This document shows, piece by piece, positions 18,150 through 30,300 of a stretch of DNA of 39,218 nt. Numbering within the stretch: position 1 is the first letter of the stretch; each line of letters starts with the position of its first letter. The position numbers and the translations under genes were made by a program. The stretch is taken from assembly GCA_964539785.1 (NCBI GenBank), contig CAZIJQ010000022.1:1-39218 (forward strand), written 5' to 3'. The notes under the pieces were generated by a model. That model did no database searches, was not told where the DNA came from, and was given only the letters and a program-made list of their open reading frames with translations. This stretch comes from JABMPO01 sp964539785. Its GTDB lineage: Bacteria > Fidelibacterota > Marinisomatia > Marinisomatales > TCS56.

Positions 18150-20507
18150 CTACTCGTTATTAATAAGTGTCTTTAGGTGACCTTCCAGGCCCAGGAGCAC
18201 TGCGTTAGCCAATCTCTGCAAGTTGTCATCGGATAACATAAATAGTTCATCTTCCGGATGTGACATGAAAGCGCCTTCCACCAGGAAAATGATCATATCG
18301 GTTTGCCGGGTGATATAATAGGTTCGATGGACCTGTCCAAACGGTTCTAACCCCAAATCGACTAAATGGGGAAAAACCGACCGGGCAAATGGCCAGTTCT
18401 GGGGACTCGTGTAGTAGGTGCTGGTTCCACTGACGTCCATGGGATTGCGGGAAGACCCGGGAGCGTTGTTATGCAGCCACAGGAAAATATCGCCCTCTGA
18501 TTCGCGGGCAATTATCATCCGCTCGTATAATTGGAGGGTTGTATCCACCTGACGAGTGGGAATTACATTGGCACCCCGCTCCTGTAGCAGCTTCCCCAGA
18601 TATTGAGTATAAACCAGATTGACATCTTTCTCAGTTATTCCTGATGGACCCACAGCTCCTAGATGCTTGCCACCGTGGCCGGCATCAAGAATAAAGGTTA
18701 AGTCCTCAAATGGGTTGGCAGGATTTAGTTCTGGCGGTATTTTTATATCAAATCTGAATCGATTATCCTCATAGTATCCCCGGTAGCCCCATTGTTGGTT
18801 GGTATTCAAATATATGTCAAACCGCAAAACGTCATCATCTTCTGCCACCCATTCATAATGATCAATTAAGGGACAACTGTCGGCATAGACCGTCCATTCG
18901 TTCAAAAACCTAGTGTGGTAGAAATATATTGCTAATTTTTGCGGAACGGTCGATTGGACGATTTTGAATGGAACCTGTTCTGTGAGATTAAACCGGATTG
19001 ATAGCCAGCCCGAGTCCACTTTAGTGGATATCCCATACATACCAGCCTGAGGCAGATCGCGTCCACTGGGTAACCGTGTTACCGCACGTCGGGTAACGTA
19101 ACAGATTCGCTGGTTCGAAAGTGCAACTTTCCAGTAGCGTCCCAAGTCGGCTAATCCTTCCAACATTATCCCAGCCGGCAAAATCATTAAAATCTCACCA
19201 TTGGGAGCATGCCGCACCAAGGTAGTATTCCAGTTGGTTTCCAGTAGCACCGGTTGTTTTGTCATCGATATGGATACACGACCAATGGATTTCAGCTTTA
19301 CGGTATTACCATCGGGTCCCTTCAATTTGAATAATACCGGCTTATTACGGCATTTATCGTCCGCATAAATTTGGTAACTACCCTCATAAACACCGGTCCC
19401 ATCACCGGTTGCTGGAGAAATTATTTCACTCATGGGCAAATAACCACCGGTAACAGACGGTATTTTGAATTGAGCGCTGCCATTGGTGGTACCTTGAAAT
19501 CTTACTATCAAACGATCAGGACGGTAAATAGTGATATTTCTTTTAGGTATGATTGAAGATTGATCGATTTGAGTAGACGGTAGATCCGGATCAAAAGGTA
19601 ACGGACGAAATAAATTGATCGTCGAATCGATTTGGCAGGTATCGGTGGAATAACTGAATTGAAAAGAATTCCAGCCCGGTTCAATATCAAATAGACCAAC
19701 GAATGATCCGCTGCTGAATATGGGTATTGTGTCATTGGCAATCATCAGGACGGCTGAAGTATCTCGTGCCCAGCCACCAAACCGGTAGTGAGCGCTATTA
19801 ACAGTGTCCGAATCGGCTGGATGAGTGAACAGAAAATGTCGCACAGAATCCCGATCAGCAATCATTTTTGCGAAGATATCCTCAATTGAGTACGGTTCAA
19901 TCCAATCCCGGGGATATTGGGTGGGAAATAGTCGCAGGTAAATTGTATCTGAAATAGCTGGGTATACCAGTTTCAGGAAGGATTCATTCCCCGTTGAGTC
20001 GGTTAACCAGTCAATCAGGTCTTCGATTTTAATTAAACCATCAGATAAGTGATTTGAACCTGAAATTGAAAGAAAATAATTGGTCGTATCGGTTGGTGCT
20101 TCCAAATGATATAATTGATGGTAATTACGGGTTAACAGATTGGTCTTGTAGATCAATTCCAGCGAGTCCAAATCAAGCGTATCAGCCACAAATCTATCGA
20201 TCATTAAAGAGCCGAGTATTGTGCCTTTTTCAGTTGGAAAGGTAATTTGAAATAAATCCTGGTCAATTAGAGCATTAGTTAGATTTAGTAGTTGTGTGCT
20301 ATCGGTAGAAATCACAACCGTATCACCCTCGGAATACCCTTCAAATAGCCGAATTGAAAACGAATCATCTAGTGCTGGGTTAATCACACTGATTGAGTTT
20401 TCGGATTCAGATGGCAGGTTGACTACTTTGGTTTGATAAACCGGCGGTATCTGGGCAAAGCTTAATGATAATGCAAAAGCAAAAATGGTTAGTTTTCGAA
20501 TGGACAT
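18150..20507 (-). CDS. N-acetylmuramoyl-L-alanine amidase, AmiC/Amidase_3 type, with long N-terminal region
   Basis: A 785-aa exported protein (signal peptide MSIRKLTIFAFALSLSFA). The last ~184 residues are an Amidase_3 zinc domain. Ligands are His611 (ILDAGHGG), Glu626 (GITEKD) and His679 (LHNN), with catalytic Glu744 (FLVEGAFMSHPEDE). It cleaves the amide between MurNAc and the L-Ala of the stem peptide, leaving denuded glycan. The ~600 residues before it are mostly beta-rich; ~430-475 resemble an SH3b-like wall-binding module (the ILMILPAGIMLEGLADLGRYW region) and ~490-590 an AMIN-like domain. It is much longer than enterobacterial AmiC (~420 aa), as is usual in FCB phyla. AAGGA lies 10 bases before the ATG. 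It is 14 bases downstream of the DacB gene and directly upstream of the DigH-like gene. Confidence 0.88.
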   Translation of the reverse strand: MSIRKLTIFAFALSLSFAQIPPVYQTKVVNLPSESENSISVINPALDDSFSIRLFEGYSEGDTVVISTDSTQLLNLTNALIDQDLFQITFPTEKGTILGSLMIDRFVADTLDLDSLELIYKTNLLTRNYHQLYHLEAPTDTTNYFLSISGSNHLSDGLIKIEDLIDWLTDSTGNESFLKLVYPAISDTIYLRLFPTQYPRDWIEPYSIEDIFAKMIADRDSVRHFLFTHPADSDTVNSAHYRFGGWARDTSAVLMIANDTIPIFSSGSFVGLFDIEPGWNSFQFSYSTDTCQIDSTINLFRPLPFDPDLPSTQIDQSSIIPKRNITIYRPDRLIVRFQGTTNGSAQFKIPSVTGGYLPMSEIISPATGDGTGVYEGSYQIYADDKCRNKPVLFKLKGPDGNTVKLKSIGRVSISMTKQPVLLETNWNTTLVRHAPNGEILMILPAGIMLEGLADLGRYWKVALSNQRICYVTRRAVTRLPSGRDLPQAGMYGISTKVDSGWLSIRFNLTEQVPFKIVQSTVPQKLAIYFYHTRFLNEWTVYADSCPLIDHYEWVAEDDDVLRFDIYLNTNQQWGYRGYYEDNRFRFDIKIPPELNPANPFEDLTFILDAGHGGKHLGAVGPSGITEKDVNLVYTQYLGKLLQERGANVIPTRQVDTTLQLYERMIIARESEGDIFLWLHNNAPGSSRNPMDVSGTSTYYTSPQNWPFARSVFPHLVDLGLEPFGQVHRTYYITRQTDMIIFLVEGAFMSHPEDELFMLSDDNLQRLANAVLLGLEGHLKTLINNE

Positions 20508-20521
20508 AGGTTGATTTTCCT

Positions 20522-22015
20522 TTAGGGTAGCATTACCAGTCGGATCAGGATGGATTCATGTATTTTATTAATTCTGCTGGTACTGACTGGATAATTATTG
20601 CAGATCAATGAAAAGGTAACCAATCGGCCGGAGTTGGTAGTAAGATAACCGGTATGGCTGCGAACACCATTGATCATACCGGTCTTGATCCGGCCGTTAT
20701 CTGCCAACCGTGTTCCCATGCCGAACCTTTTAACAAATCCTATCCCGGTGGTATCACCCGCGATAGAGAAGGAATTGTAGTATTCATCAAATACCGGCGT
20801 GTGAGACATGTGCGACAGGAATTTACTCAATTGCTGAGCGGAAATACGGTTGGTACGGGACAATCCGCTGGCGTCGTATAACTGCCAGCCCAGCGCATCA
20901 ATTTTATGTGTATCCAGAAAAGTTTCGATCAATTCTAATCCGGCAGCCAGACTGCCAGTCCCCGATTCCTGCCAGGCAGTAAATTTCAATAGTTGTTCTG
21001 TGTAAAGGTTGACACTTTTTTGGTTCGTGATCCGAACGATCTCCTCCAGTTCGGTAGAATGATGCTCATAAATTAGTTTAGTCGGATCATAAACGGATGA
21101 TGTATGCTTGACCTGCGGTTTTCCTTTGATTTTTACTCCAACTTCATTCAGACCGAATGTCAGGAATTGGGCTGCAAATAGTGCCGGGTCCGGTATTGAG
21201 CCTTTAATTGTAAACTCTTCAACTCCCGCCGGTATAGTTCCCCTTAGTGTGGCGCTATACTGTCTGGGAGCGCAATAGATGTAACCATTGTCACCGGAGC
21301 CTTCCCGGCCAGTACGCATATTATTACTAAATTTGAGTCCGGGTATCGGTGGTACAACTCGGACGATTTCTGCCGGATCACCTACAGAGCCACCAGGTTT
21401 GAAGGTCAAGTAGTACAGGTTATCGTGAATACATAGGCCGCTGGTGCCGGCACCGTAGTAATTACCTATGTCGATCCAGGGCCAGTAATCGGGAACGGCT
21501 TGTTCCTCAAATAAAGCAACATCGGCGACCACAGCACCATTTATTCGTTGAATTCTGGCTGCTCTGATTGCCTCGATCCAGGTCAGCATTAAGCTATCAA
21601 GTCCCAGACTGCCTGGTACCATTTCAGAACCCAGGGTTGGATCCCCCCCGCCAACAATTATCAAATCCCCATTCAAGGTGCCTTTGCGATTTAGATTGCC
21701 AGAATAATACAATTGCGTAGAAAATTGAAAATCCGGCCCCAGCTTAACCAACGCCAATCCGGTGGTAACAATCTTCAGACTCGAAGCCGGCGCCAGACTA
21801 ATACGGGAATTGTAATCGACAATCGATCCGCCACCATCGGTGTATTCAGCATAAATACTCCATTGTGCCCGATTCAGCGTATCATCGGTAGCAATATAAT
21901 TTAACCAATCTTCCACCGTCATCTCTGCTGAAAGGCTGGACAACAATAGAAAGACTGCACCAAGAAATACCAATTTCTTTGTCCTGATTATTTTAAACAA
22001 AATACTATTCCTCAT
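20522..22015 (-). CDS. dacB: D-alanyl-D-alanine carboxypeptidase/endopeptidase, PBP4 (peptidase S13) type
   Basis: A 497-aa periplasmic penicillin-binding protein with a signal peptide ending near LSSLSA. The active-site SxxK motif is Ser78-Ser-Leu-Lys81 (APASSLK), the peptidase-S13 DGSGLSR motif appears as DASGLSRTN near 385, and the KTG box is Lys444-Thr-Gly446. Long insertions between the first and second motifs match PBP4. It removes terminal D-Ala or cuts D-Ala-mDAP crosslinks. The ATG at 22015 overlaps the end of the hexosaminidase gene by 11 bases with GAG 6 bases upstream, pointing to translational coupling. DacB homologs often stand near other cell-wall enzymes; here the neighbours are an amidase, GHL10 hydrolase and GH20. 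Confidence 0.9.
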   Translation of the reverse strand: MRNSILFKIIRTKKLVFLGAVFLLLSSLSAEMTVEDWLNYIATDDTLNRAQWSIYAEYTDGGGSIVDYNSRISLAPASSLKIVTTGLALVKLGPDFQFSTQLYYSGNLNRKGTLNGDLIIVGGGDPTLGSEMVPGSLGLDSLMLTWIEAIRAARIQRINGAVVADVALFEEQAVPDYWPWIDIGNYYGAGTSGLCIHDNLYYLTFKPGGSVGDPAEIVRVVPPIPGLKFSNNMRTGREGSGDNGYIYCAPRQYSATLRGTIPAGVEEFTIKGSIPDPALFAAQFLTFGLNEVGVKIKGKPQVKHTSSVYDPTKLIYEHHSTELEEIVRITNQKSVNLYTEQLLKFTAWQESGTGSLAAGLELIETFLDTHKIDALGWQLYDASGLSRTNRISAQQLSKFLSHMSHTPVFDEYYNSFSIAGDTTGIGFVKRFGMGTRLADNGRIKTGMINGVRSHTGYLTTNSGRLVTFSLICNNYPVSTSRINKIHESILIRLVMLP

Positions 22016-24146
22016 CTATTTCTCGCGGACGATTCCCTGCCGCTCTAACCAGATCTTCGACCGCGGACACAACTCTCAATTCCAGTTCCGCCTCTGCCTT
22101 AGCGGCCAGCTCTAATCTATTTAATTGGGTTGTCGTCCAGGAGGCAGATGCAAATTTACCTTGGCCTAGATATGTCATTGCTGCGAGTCCCACCTCACCT
22201 GCCTCAGATAGATTCAATGATATGGTTTCGATTTCACTTAGGATTGGTGAAGAATCAATTATCTTACCCAGCTCAGCATGATTAGCTTGCCAGATCGTAA
22301 GTGTATTTACAATCTTGATCTGTTCCGGAGAATTTTCCAATGATTCGAATTGTTGTCTGCGCTTTCGCCCCTTCAACTTTGCCGCTTCTTTATTTAGTAT
22401 TGACCACTCCTGTAAATAATTCGCGACCGTCTGTCTGAACTTACGGGCTGCCAGCGCGTCGGACTGGACGGCATCCACCAAGCGGGTCAATGGTGAATAT
22501 GATAAATATTTTCGATTCGGATCAAAACGGTGCCGCTTATAGCCCTCGATCGGTTCCACAAGGTCCGCCAGGCACTTTAGACTTGCTATATCATTATTAT
22601 CAGTCAAGCGCCGCAGCATCATTTCATAATTACGGATATGTTGAATTTCCAGTTCTTCCAACTGAAAGCTGACTCGCTCAAGGCGCCGATACATATCATC
22701 CACATTCCGCACTTCTTTCGCTGACCAGAATCGTTCGGCCAATGCCGCCGTCCGAGGCCAGATTCGGGCATCCACCACTTCCGGGGTATTAAATTCGGCC
22801 CACGATGGCACCTCTCCGCCAAGAATGTTTTTTTCCAATGCAACATCATCAACAAAACCCGCTCGGGCCGGATCTTTGAGATAATGCGCCTCGGTGGACC
22901 AGAACAGATCGATGTAATAACCGTTGGAAATAATGACCTGAAAGTCCTGAGCCAGGATTTCAGGTAACTGTTTCATGCCATTCCAGGACCAGACCTGAGA
23001 TATGATATTTTTATTCATACCGGGATCAAATATCTCATCCCAGCCAATCATTATTTTACCATGGCCTTCTACGATCTGACGTACACGGTCCGTGAAATAG
23101 CTTTGCAGCTGATGGGTATTCTCATATCCATGCTGCTCCATATATTTCCGAATGTCCGGATTGTTACCCCAGTGGACACCGTTATTCTCATCACCACCGA
23201 TATGAAAATAAGCATCGGGAAACAAGGCAGCCATTTCCCCGATGAAGGCATCCAGGAATTCAAAGGTTGATTCTCGAGTTGGGTCCATCACCGGATCTTG
23301 CACACCCCAGCCGCGCTCGATGGTATAAGTGGTATCGTAGCTGGATAGCTCCGGGTGTCCCACAAACCAGGCGGTAGCGTGACCAGGCATATCAAATTCA
23401 GGTATTACACGAATCCCCCGTTGATCTGCATAAGCAATAATTTCCCGCATCTGTGTCTGGGTGAAATAGTCGCCATCGGAACCGAATTGATGTAAACGGG
23501 GGAACACTTCACTCTCAATTCTAAATCCCTGATCCTCGCTTAGATGCAGGTGTAGTACATTCATTTTAACTGCAGCCATGGCATCAATATTCCGTTTGAT
23601 TATTTCCATTGGAATAAAGTGCCGGCAAACATCCAGCATCAATCCCCGCCAGGGAAATCGTGGAGTATCATTAATACTTACCTCGGGGAAATAATACTCT
23701 TTACCATCGGTTTCAAATAGCTGAAGTAGGGTTTCGATGGCGTGCAGCACACCAAATTCCGTCAGTGCATTGATTTCAATTTGTCCCGGTTTGATATTCA
23801 AGGAATATGATTCATCTTCACCTAAAACCAATTCACCAGTTCGTTCACAGGCGATCATCAGCTTAGGTTCGGCCATCGATTGATTTTTATATACAAATCC
23901 CTGATCAATAAAATAGCCGGTGCGTCCGGATAACCGTCGTAGTAAGTGCGTTGCCGCTTGCTCGGCTCGATGGCCACAGGCGCCAGTCAATTCAATGGTG
24001 AAATTTCGATCAATAATAAATCTGCCGTCGCCAAACTCAACCATTTGCGGGACCGGCATCAGGTCATGCTGTCTGACAGCACTATCAGCCAGGGCCAGAC
24101 CTGTTAGAACTACTAAACCTACGGCAGGAAATAGAAATTTATTCAT
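22005..24146 (-). CDS. GH20 beta-N-acetylhexosaminidase
   Basis: A 713-aa exported enzyme. After the signal peptide (MNKFLFPAVGLVVLTGLALA), an alpha/beta GH20b domain (~25-150) begins at LMPVPQMVEF. The GH20 barrel follows (~155-490) with RGLMLDVCRHF, LHLHLSEDQGFRIE, IPEFDMPGHA and the catalytic pair Asp319-Glu320 in HIGGDENN. A helical C-terminal extension (~500-713) has no clear family. GH20 enzymes release terminal beta-GlcNAc or GalNAc from chitin, glycans or murein fragments; the neighbourhood suggests murein fragments. I chose 24146 because GAGG lies 6 bases upstream; the adjacent ATG at 24149 is also possible. A TTG at 24188 gives a longer, implausible N-terminus. It is first in the minus-strand peptidoglycan operon; the 168 bases upstream must contain its promoter, but none stands out. 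Confidence 0.88.
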   Translation of the reverse strand: MNKFLFPAVGLVVLTGLALADSAVRQHDLMPVPQMVEFGDGRFIIDRNFTIELTGACGHRAEQAATHLLRRLSGRTGYFIDQGFVYKNQSMAEPKLMIACERTGELVLGEDESYSLNIKPGQIEINALTEFGVLHAIETLLQLFETDGKEYYFPEVSINDTPRFPWRGLMLDVCRHFIPMEIIKRNIDAMAAVKMNVLHLHLSEDQGFRIESEVFPRLHQFGSDGDYFTQTQMREIIAYADQRGIRVIPEFDMPGHATAWFVGHPELSSYDTTYTIERGWGVQDPVMDPTRESTFEFLDAFIGEMAALFPDAYFHIGGDENNGVHWGNNPDIRKYMEQHGYENTHQLQSYFTDRVRQIVEGHGKIMIGWDEIFDPGMNKNIISQVWSWNGMKQLPEILAQDFQVIISNGYYIDLFWSTEAHYLKDPARAGFVDDVALEKNILGGEVPSWAEFNTPEVVDARIWPRTAALAERFWSAKEVRNVDDMYRRLERVSFQLEELEIQHIRNYEMMLRRLTDNNDIASLKCLADLVEPIEGYKRHRFDPNRKYLSYSPLTRLVDAVQSDALAARKFRQTVANYLQEWSILNKEAAKLKGRKRRQQFESLENSPEQIKIVNTLTIWQANHAELGKIIDSSPILSEIETISLNLSEAGEVGLAAMTYLGQGKFASASWTTTQLNRLELAAKAEAELELRVVSAVEDLVRAAGNRPREIDEE

Positions 24147-24314
24147 CATTAACCTCAGTGATCTCATGGTGGCTGGTTTGTGCAACAATTATCCAATATT
24201 ATCAAAGAATAGGGATTAGTTCCCATGATCCGGATTGAATTTAATTACAGCAGTTTTATATCTAATAGGAATTGGCTAATTGATCGGATTATGGAAGTGT
24301 CGTGCCTGTCCGGC

Positions 24315-27300
24315 TTATTTCAGGATTACCAGCTTGCGAATATCCGAATATTTTCCGCTCTCCAGGATGTAAAAATAAATACCAGTACTGGCGGTCTTTC
24401 CAATTGTATTGCGACCATTCCAGCTCACCGATTTATAACCGGCCGTTTGATACTCATTAGTCAGTTGAATAACCTGGCGGCCGAGAATATCAATAATCGT
24501 CAGCTTGACCAAACCATCATCCGGTAGATCATATTCAATCGTCGTGACCGGATTGAAAGGATTGGGATAGTTCTGATGCAGGGCAAATTGGTTCGGAATC
24601 GCTACCAGATCAAACAATTGCTTGCCCTGACCAATCAAATGGTTCTCATCTGATAGAAAAGAATATTCGATTTGCAGGGTGAAATTACTGCGCTTTAATG
24701 CACGTGTGTCCAGGGTGATCAGGTTTTTTGGGTTGTTTTTCAGGTTGACATATTCGATCAGTAATTCACCGCCCTCTGCATCTTTGTCCTGCAAAACAAG
24801 ATAATCTTCCGAGTGGTTTACCGCTGTTTTATTTATTTGAACGGCATCCGGTTGATAGCTGATGATTAATTGACCGGCTTCTGCTGCCTCAGGCATGGTC
24901 ATCAAGACCTGGGATCCATCCTGTTCAAAGCTTGGCGATTCACCCATGAATTCAACAGGGGTGCGAGCCAAACGACCAGTTTCCTGATGCGACCAATTCC
25001 ACATGTAAACCAGGGTCATTAATTCATCATACCCGAATGTACCATCTGATTGAACGGTAATATTGGGCAGTTCTCCCATACGGGGATATAAATCCATTTG
25101 TGTGATCAAATAAATATCGTCACTGAACCACAAATCAACAAAAGTGGTAAAATCCAGGTAATCAACGATACTATCGTTGTTATAATCAGCTGGCAGGCTG
25201 GTATAGAATTCACTATCAGAAATGGCGGAAATGTCCACTGGATTACCCAAATCATCATGTATTCCTTCAACAAAATTGAGCAAGATCAGATCCATGAATG
25301 GATAGGAATCGGTTGGAATAATGAAATAACGCTGGTCACTGCTCTGTCCAACATGGTAACCAAAATCACCAAAATGAGTGCTGGTAAGCTCGCAATGATA
25401 TGCCACAATGTCCAGGTTTACTGGTCGTGAAAACTCTATCCAGATCGTATCAGTTTGAGCCAGCCACGAACCTGACCCCGGGTTAATACTGGCGGTAGTA
25501 GTTTCGCCACCAGAGCTCTGGTCAAAATAATAGGCCCCCATATCCATTCTGGTGCCATCGGGGTCCTGATCGTCCGGGTCGGTTTCCCAGGTTTCTCCGT
25601 CGCCGTCTAAGTCCGGATCTCCGGTGTCAATGCAGGGAGACCCAAATTGTAAATTGTAGTCTCCACTATCTGGATCCATAAACATTGGCGGCGAATCAAT
25701 AACACCGGCTCCATTTGAATAACCTTTAATATCACTGAATTGGATATCAATAGCAGAATTATCAATATCAATTTCAGCTGGACTATTGTTATAGAATATT
25801 GAATTATAGACTCTGGCCACAGAACTTGTATTTAACAGCAAGCCATAATCATTATTGCTGATAGTACAGTTTGTAATGTCAATATCCGTAGAATTAATAT
25901 GAAATGCCCATTCCGAATTATCAACAATGACAGAGGATGAAATATGAAGAGCTTGATCTTCAACTCTGAAAACCGCCCCTTCATTCCTGTTGGAATTACC
26001 CGCAAACAAACAATTATTGATGTAGGACTCACTATGCTCAGCTCCACTGATTGTCATAACACCACTCCATTCATCAATAGATTCAGATGTATTGTCAATC
26101 AACCAGCAATTATTTAATTGGAAAACACTACTACTTATTTCAAAAGCTGACCCTTCATTGCCTATTCGATGGTTACTGCTGATTGAAAATCCTTCAAAAA
26201 TTACCGGACTGGGGTTGTCGTATAGAGTTATGGCTGCAATATCAGTATTGTTTGTTGAGATAATTGTATTCTCTGGTCCTTCTACACCAAGAATGAACAA
26301 TGATTTATTGTTAACATATATTGAATCAGAATAAAGTCCCGTAGCCACTCTGATTTCCGCACCTGGTACAGCTACATCAATTCCATGCTGAATCGTGCGA
26401 TATGGATTTGATTCGGTGCCATCACCAGCAGCATCACCCCAGGTGGCAACGTAAATAATATCATTACCAACTGTTGGGTCTGGAACATCAGTAGACCAGT
26501 CGACATCTGAAATTTGCCCAGTATTTCCATTTCCGGAGAGGTCAAAGACATTATCACCCTCACCTTCATCAAAATGCCATAATCCCATTGTGAAACTGTC
26601 CGGATAATTATAATAATTAGGCTGGAAATCCGTTGAATAGCGCACAACACTTGATAAGCGTAATTCATCTAACAAACCATAGTGATGATCACCAACATCT
26701 CCTGACCACCAGGTATAACCTATGTTTAATTCATTACTACAGCTAAGAATGTCTCCATGCCATTCCATCTGTCCGGACAGTTGACCGTCAATGAATACCA
26801 TCGCAAAATTACCATCATAGGTAACAGCTACATGCTGCCAGATATGTTCAATAATGGATCCTGCTACTGTTAGAGGCTCTTCCAAGTGACCATTACTGGT
26901 ATGAATACTGGCACAAACCTCTCCGTCTTGATTAATGTAAAAACCATACGACCGAATACCCTCAATATCCTGTTTACAGATAATCCAATAATTGTCAATC
27001 TGATTGAAATTAGAAACTTTAACCCAGACTTCCATGGTTAGATCCGTACCTGAATAGTCCAAGGAATTAGAATGAGGAATGTCGAGGCGTGAAGTAGAAT
27101 TCTCAAATATCAACGAATATCTATTAGACTGACCCTGGGAATAGGGGTAACTACCCATATCCATCCGGGTGCCATCGGGATCCTGATCATCGGGATCAGT
27201 TTCCCAAGTGAATCCATCACCGTTCAGGTCCGGGTGGCCGGCATCAATGCAGGGGGATCCTATTTGCAGGCTGAAATCTGACACTGACGGATCAACAAAC

Positions 27301-30300
27301 AGAGGTTCAGCATCAATATTACCCTCAAGCCAGTCAACACCACTTGAACCTTCTATCTGTAATGAATCGAGATCAAACTGAATATCGCTATATTCGATAA
27401 CCAATTGGCCCGGTGTACCCGCCAGTTCAGTTACGTCAACCGGGCGATTACCATTATTCCAGATAATTGTATTTACAATTGATCCCTGACCCCCGCTTAA
27501 TATAAGTGCATCTCCTTCACTGGCTGAGTTTTCAGTGATTGTACAGAATTGAACATCTAGCATTGACCCGCCCCTAAAATAAATACCGGAACCTGGGCCA
27601 TTGGTAACAACATTATTATTAATCAACGTATGACTGATCCGGCAGTAAATGTTATCATAATAATGAAGTCCAGCACCGTAATTTTCAGCGGTATTTTCAC
27701 TAACCCGGCAATCTTGGAAATTGATGTTAGTATTTGTTCCCGTAATACTTGAAATGCGTCGTAATCCACTATTGCGTATAATTATACAATTATTGACTTC
27801 CCCGTAAAGAGTATTAGGTGTGTTGGTATAAGTCCAAAGATCCAGAGCAGCGCCATCTGCAGCGTAGTTTTCTTCTATTACAGTATTGCTAATATTAACT
27901 GTGTGGGCATTAACCGAATCTTGGTTTGTTACGTTGATTGCTCCACCCCAACCGGTTGAAGTGTTCCGGGCAAAATAGGAATTATCAATATATACATCAC
28001 CCTGAAGCATCCGGAGCCCACCACCACCGTCATAAGAATCAACAACATTATCCGTTACCTGGACATTATTAATTATAAGATTGGAATTGTTACCAGCCAT
28101 AATACCGCCGCCAGATACGGCAGTATTTGCACCTATTGATCCCCCGAAAAAACTTACATAGCTGGAGTCAATATATATTCCACCACCAAGGGATTCGGCA
28201 TGATTACCGGTTACCTGGCTATCGTGAGTGGACAGGCTCGCGTTTTCAGATATTTGTATGCCCCCACCATTATTGCTAGCTTGATTGTTTTCTATTACTA
28301 GTCCATTAATTACCACATTTGATTGCCTGATGCTTATTCCAGCACCTTCTTCCCCAAAATTATCGTGGACAATACAGCTTGATACATCAACAGCTTCACT
28401 ACTGCTATTGATTATACATATTCCGGCACCGTACACAGCATTATTCGAATATATCTCACAATTTGTCAAATTTATTCCACCATCATGAACCCGGACACCT
28501 CCTCCATTTAAAGTGGAAGAATTATTCCAGATTTGACAATTCGAAACAACTGGGGCTGATCCAATCACAGCACTTAATCCACCGGCACTACCCGCAGTCA
28601 GGAGTCCAGCATGATTATCGTGGATCCAGACATTGGTGATTGTTGGATTTGAGTTTAAGTAGCAGCTAATCCCACCACCACTGGTATCCGCAGCATTATA
28701 GGCAATAATAAGATTTAACAACACAGGACTGGAATTATTCTGGCAGGATATCCCTCCACCAAACCCGGATCGGCCATTAGTTATTGTAAATCCATTTAAA
28801 GTAGCTTGTGATGTCTCACCATTTTCAATTAATACAACATGCCCCTGTTGTTGTCCATCAATAATTGTCTGTTCAACATCCGACCAATCACTGCTATTTA
28901 TATAATTAGAGGCGACTGTAATGTTTTTGCCATTATAATTAATATTCTCGTAATAAGCCCCCTGCTGAACCATTACCGTATCACTGTCAATCGCCACATC
29001 AATCCCTTTTTGAATTGATGCGAATGGATTTCCCTCGCTTCCATCACCACTATTATCATCACCCCAAGTAGCCACATACAATATCTGTTGATTGCCAGTT
29101 CCGTTCTGGGGCGGCTGGTTATCCCACCAGACCCAGTGAATTGTTGTGTCCCCTTCTGCCGGTAACACAAAATGTCTGTTCCCAGGTCCCACATCACCTT
29201 CCCAGTTAACATAGCCTCCATCGGAGGCATCGTGAAACACAAACTTATATTCCACATTTCCGGAAAAATAGCCGGGAACCAGAATCAGGCGTGAATAAAA
29301 ATTGGTACCATCGTAATCGGATCCAACTTCACCGTTAGCATGCGAGGATTCCTGGTTTAACTCCATAGTCTCCCCCCAATTCATTGTTTCGCCAACTGTG
29401 CCGCGCACACCAACTAAATCCAGTGTCGGATCAAAAAGTCCATTTTCTCGGGCTGCCTGCATATTAACTCTCAGATAGACATAGATAGAATCGGGGTTAT
29501 TGGCGCTGAATGGTACGGCTTCCGGCTCTACATCTGCCCAACCGCGAACATACTGGAGTTCTAACGTGGTATCTGTCCCCGTAAAACTTGATAAATCCAG
29601 TGACCAATCCCCACCCATTTCCCACCCATACCAGGGATCGACAATATCAACCCTCCGCCGTGGGTCGGTACAGTATTTATAATTAATTACTTGATCAGCA
29701 GCAATGGTGCTATCGATAAAAATGCTAGTTGACCAGTAGTCTCCCTCAATATTGTCCATAAAAACCTGGGAGTCATTGGTCCATTGCCCCAGAACGTCCA
29801 GATTTCCACGTAACTGAACAGTGCTGTATTCGTGCAGGGTATCCGGTACGCCGCAGGTATTGGCCAGGAAGGTTACCAATACACCGTTTTGCCGTTGAAA
29901 TTCTTTGATAGAGTAACTGTAAAAATCCGCTAGATACATTTTATCACCAGCCAGATTGAAGGCACCGTCCCTGGGACAACGTATGAATTCTGGCGCAGGA
30001 TATCCGTAAATAGTCGTGTCAGCTGGACTCGGATATGAAAAACTGGTACTATCAACGACTGCATAATTGTTGCCGGGATCAAAACTCCACATTTTATTTC
30101 CCTGATCAATAACAGTACTAAGCCATAAATATCCAGACGGATCCCAAAATGCTGTTCCACTCGCAATGACGGCTTGGCCAACCGTATCAATTAGTGAATA
30201 AACTCCATCGGGACCAAAATCGCTATGATAGTGAATAGCACCACCTTCTTGTAGCATACTTATATATATATCATGACCATCCGTGGATACGGCACTGCCA

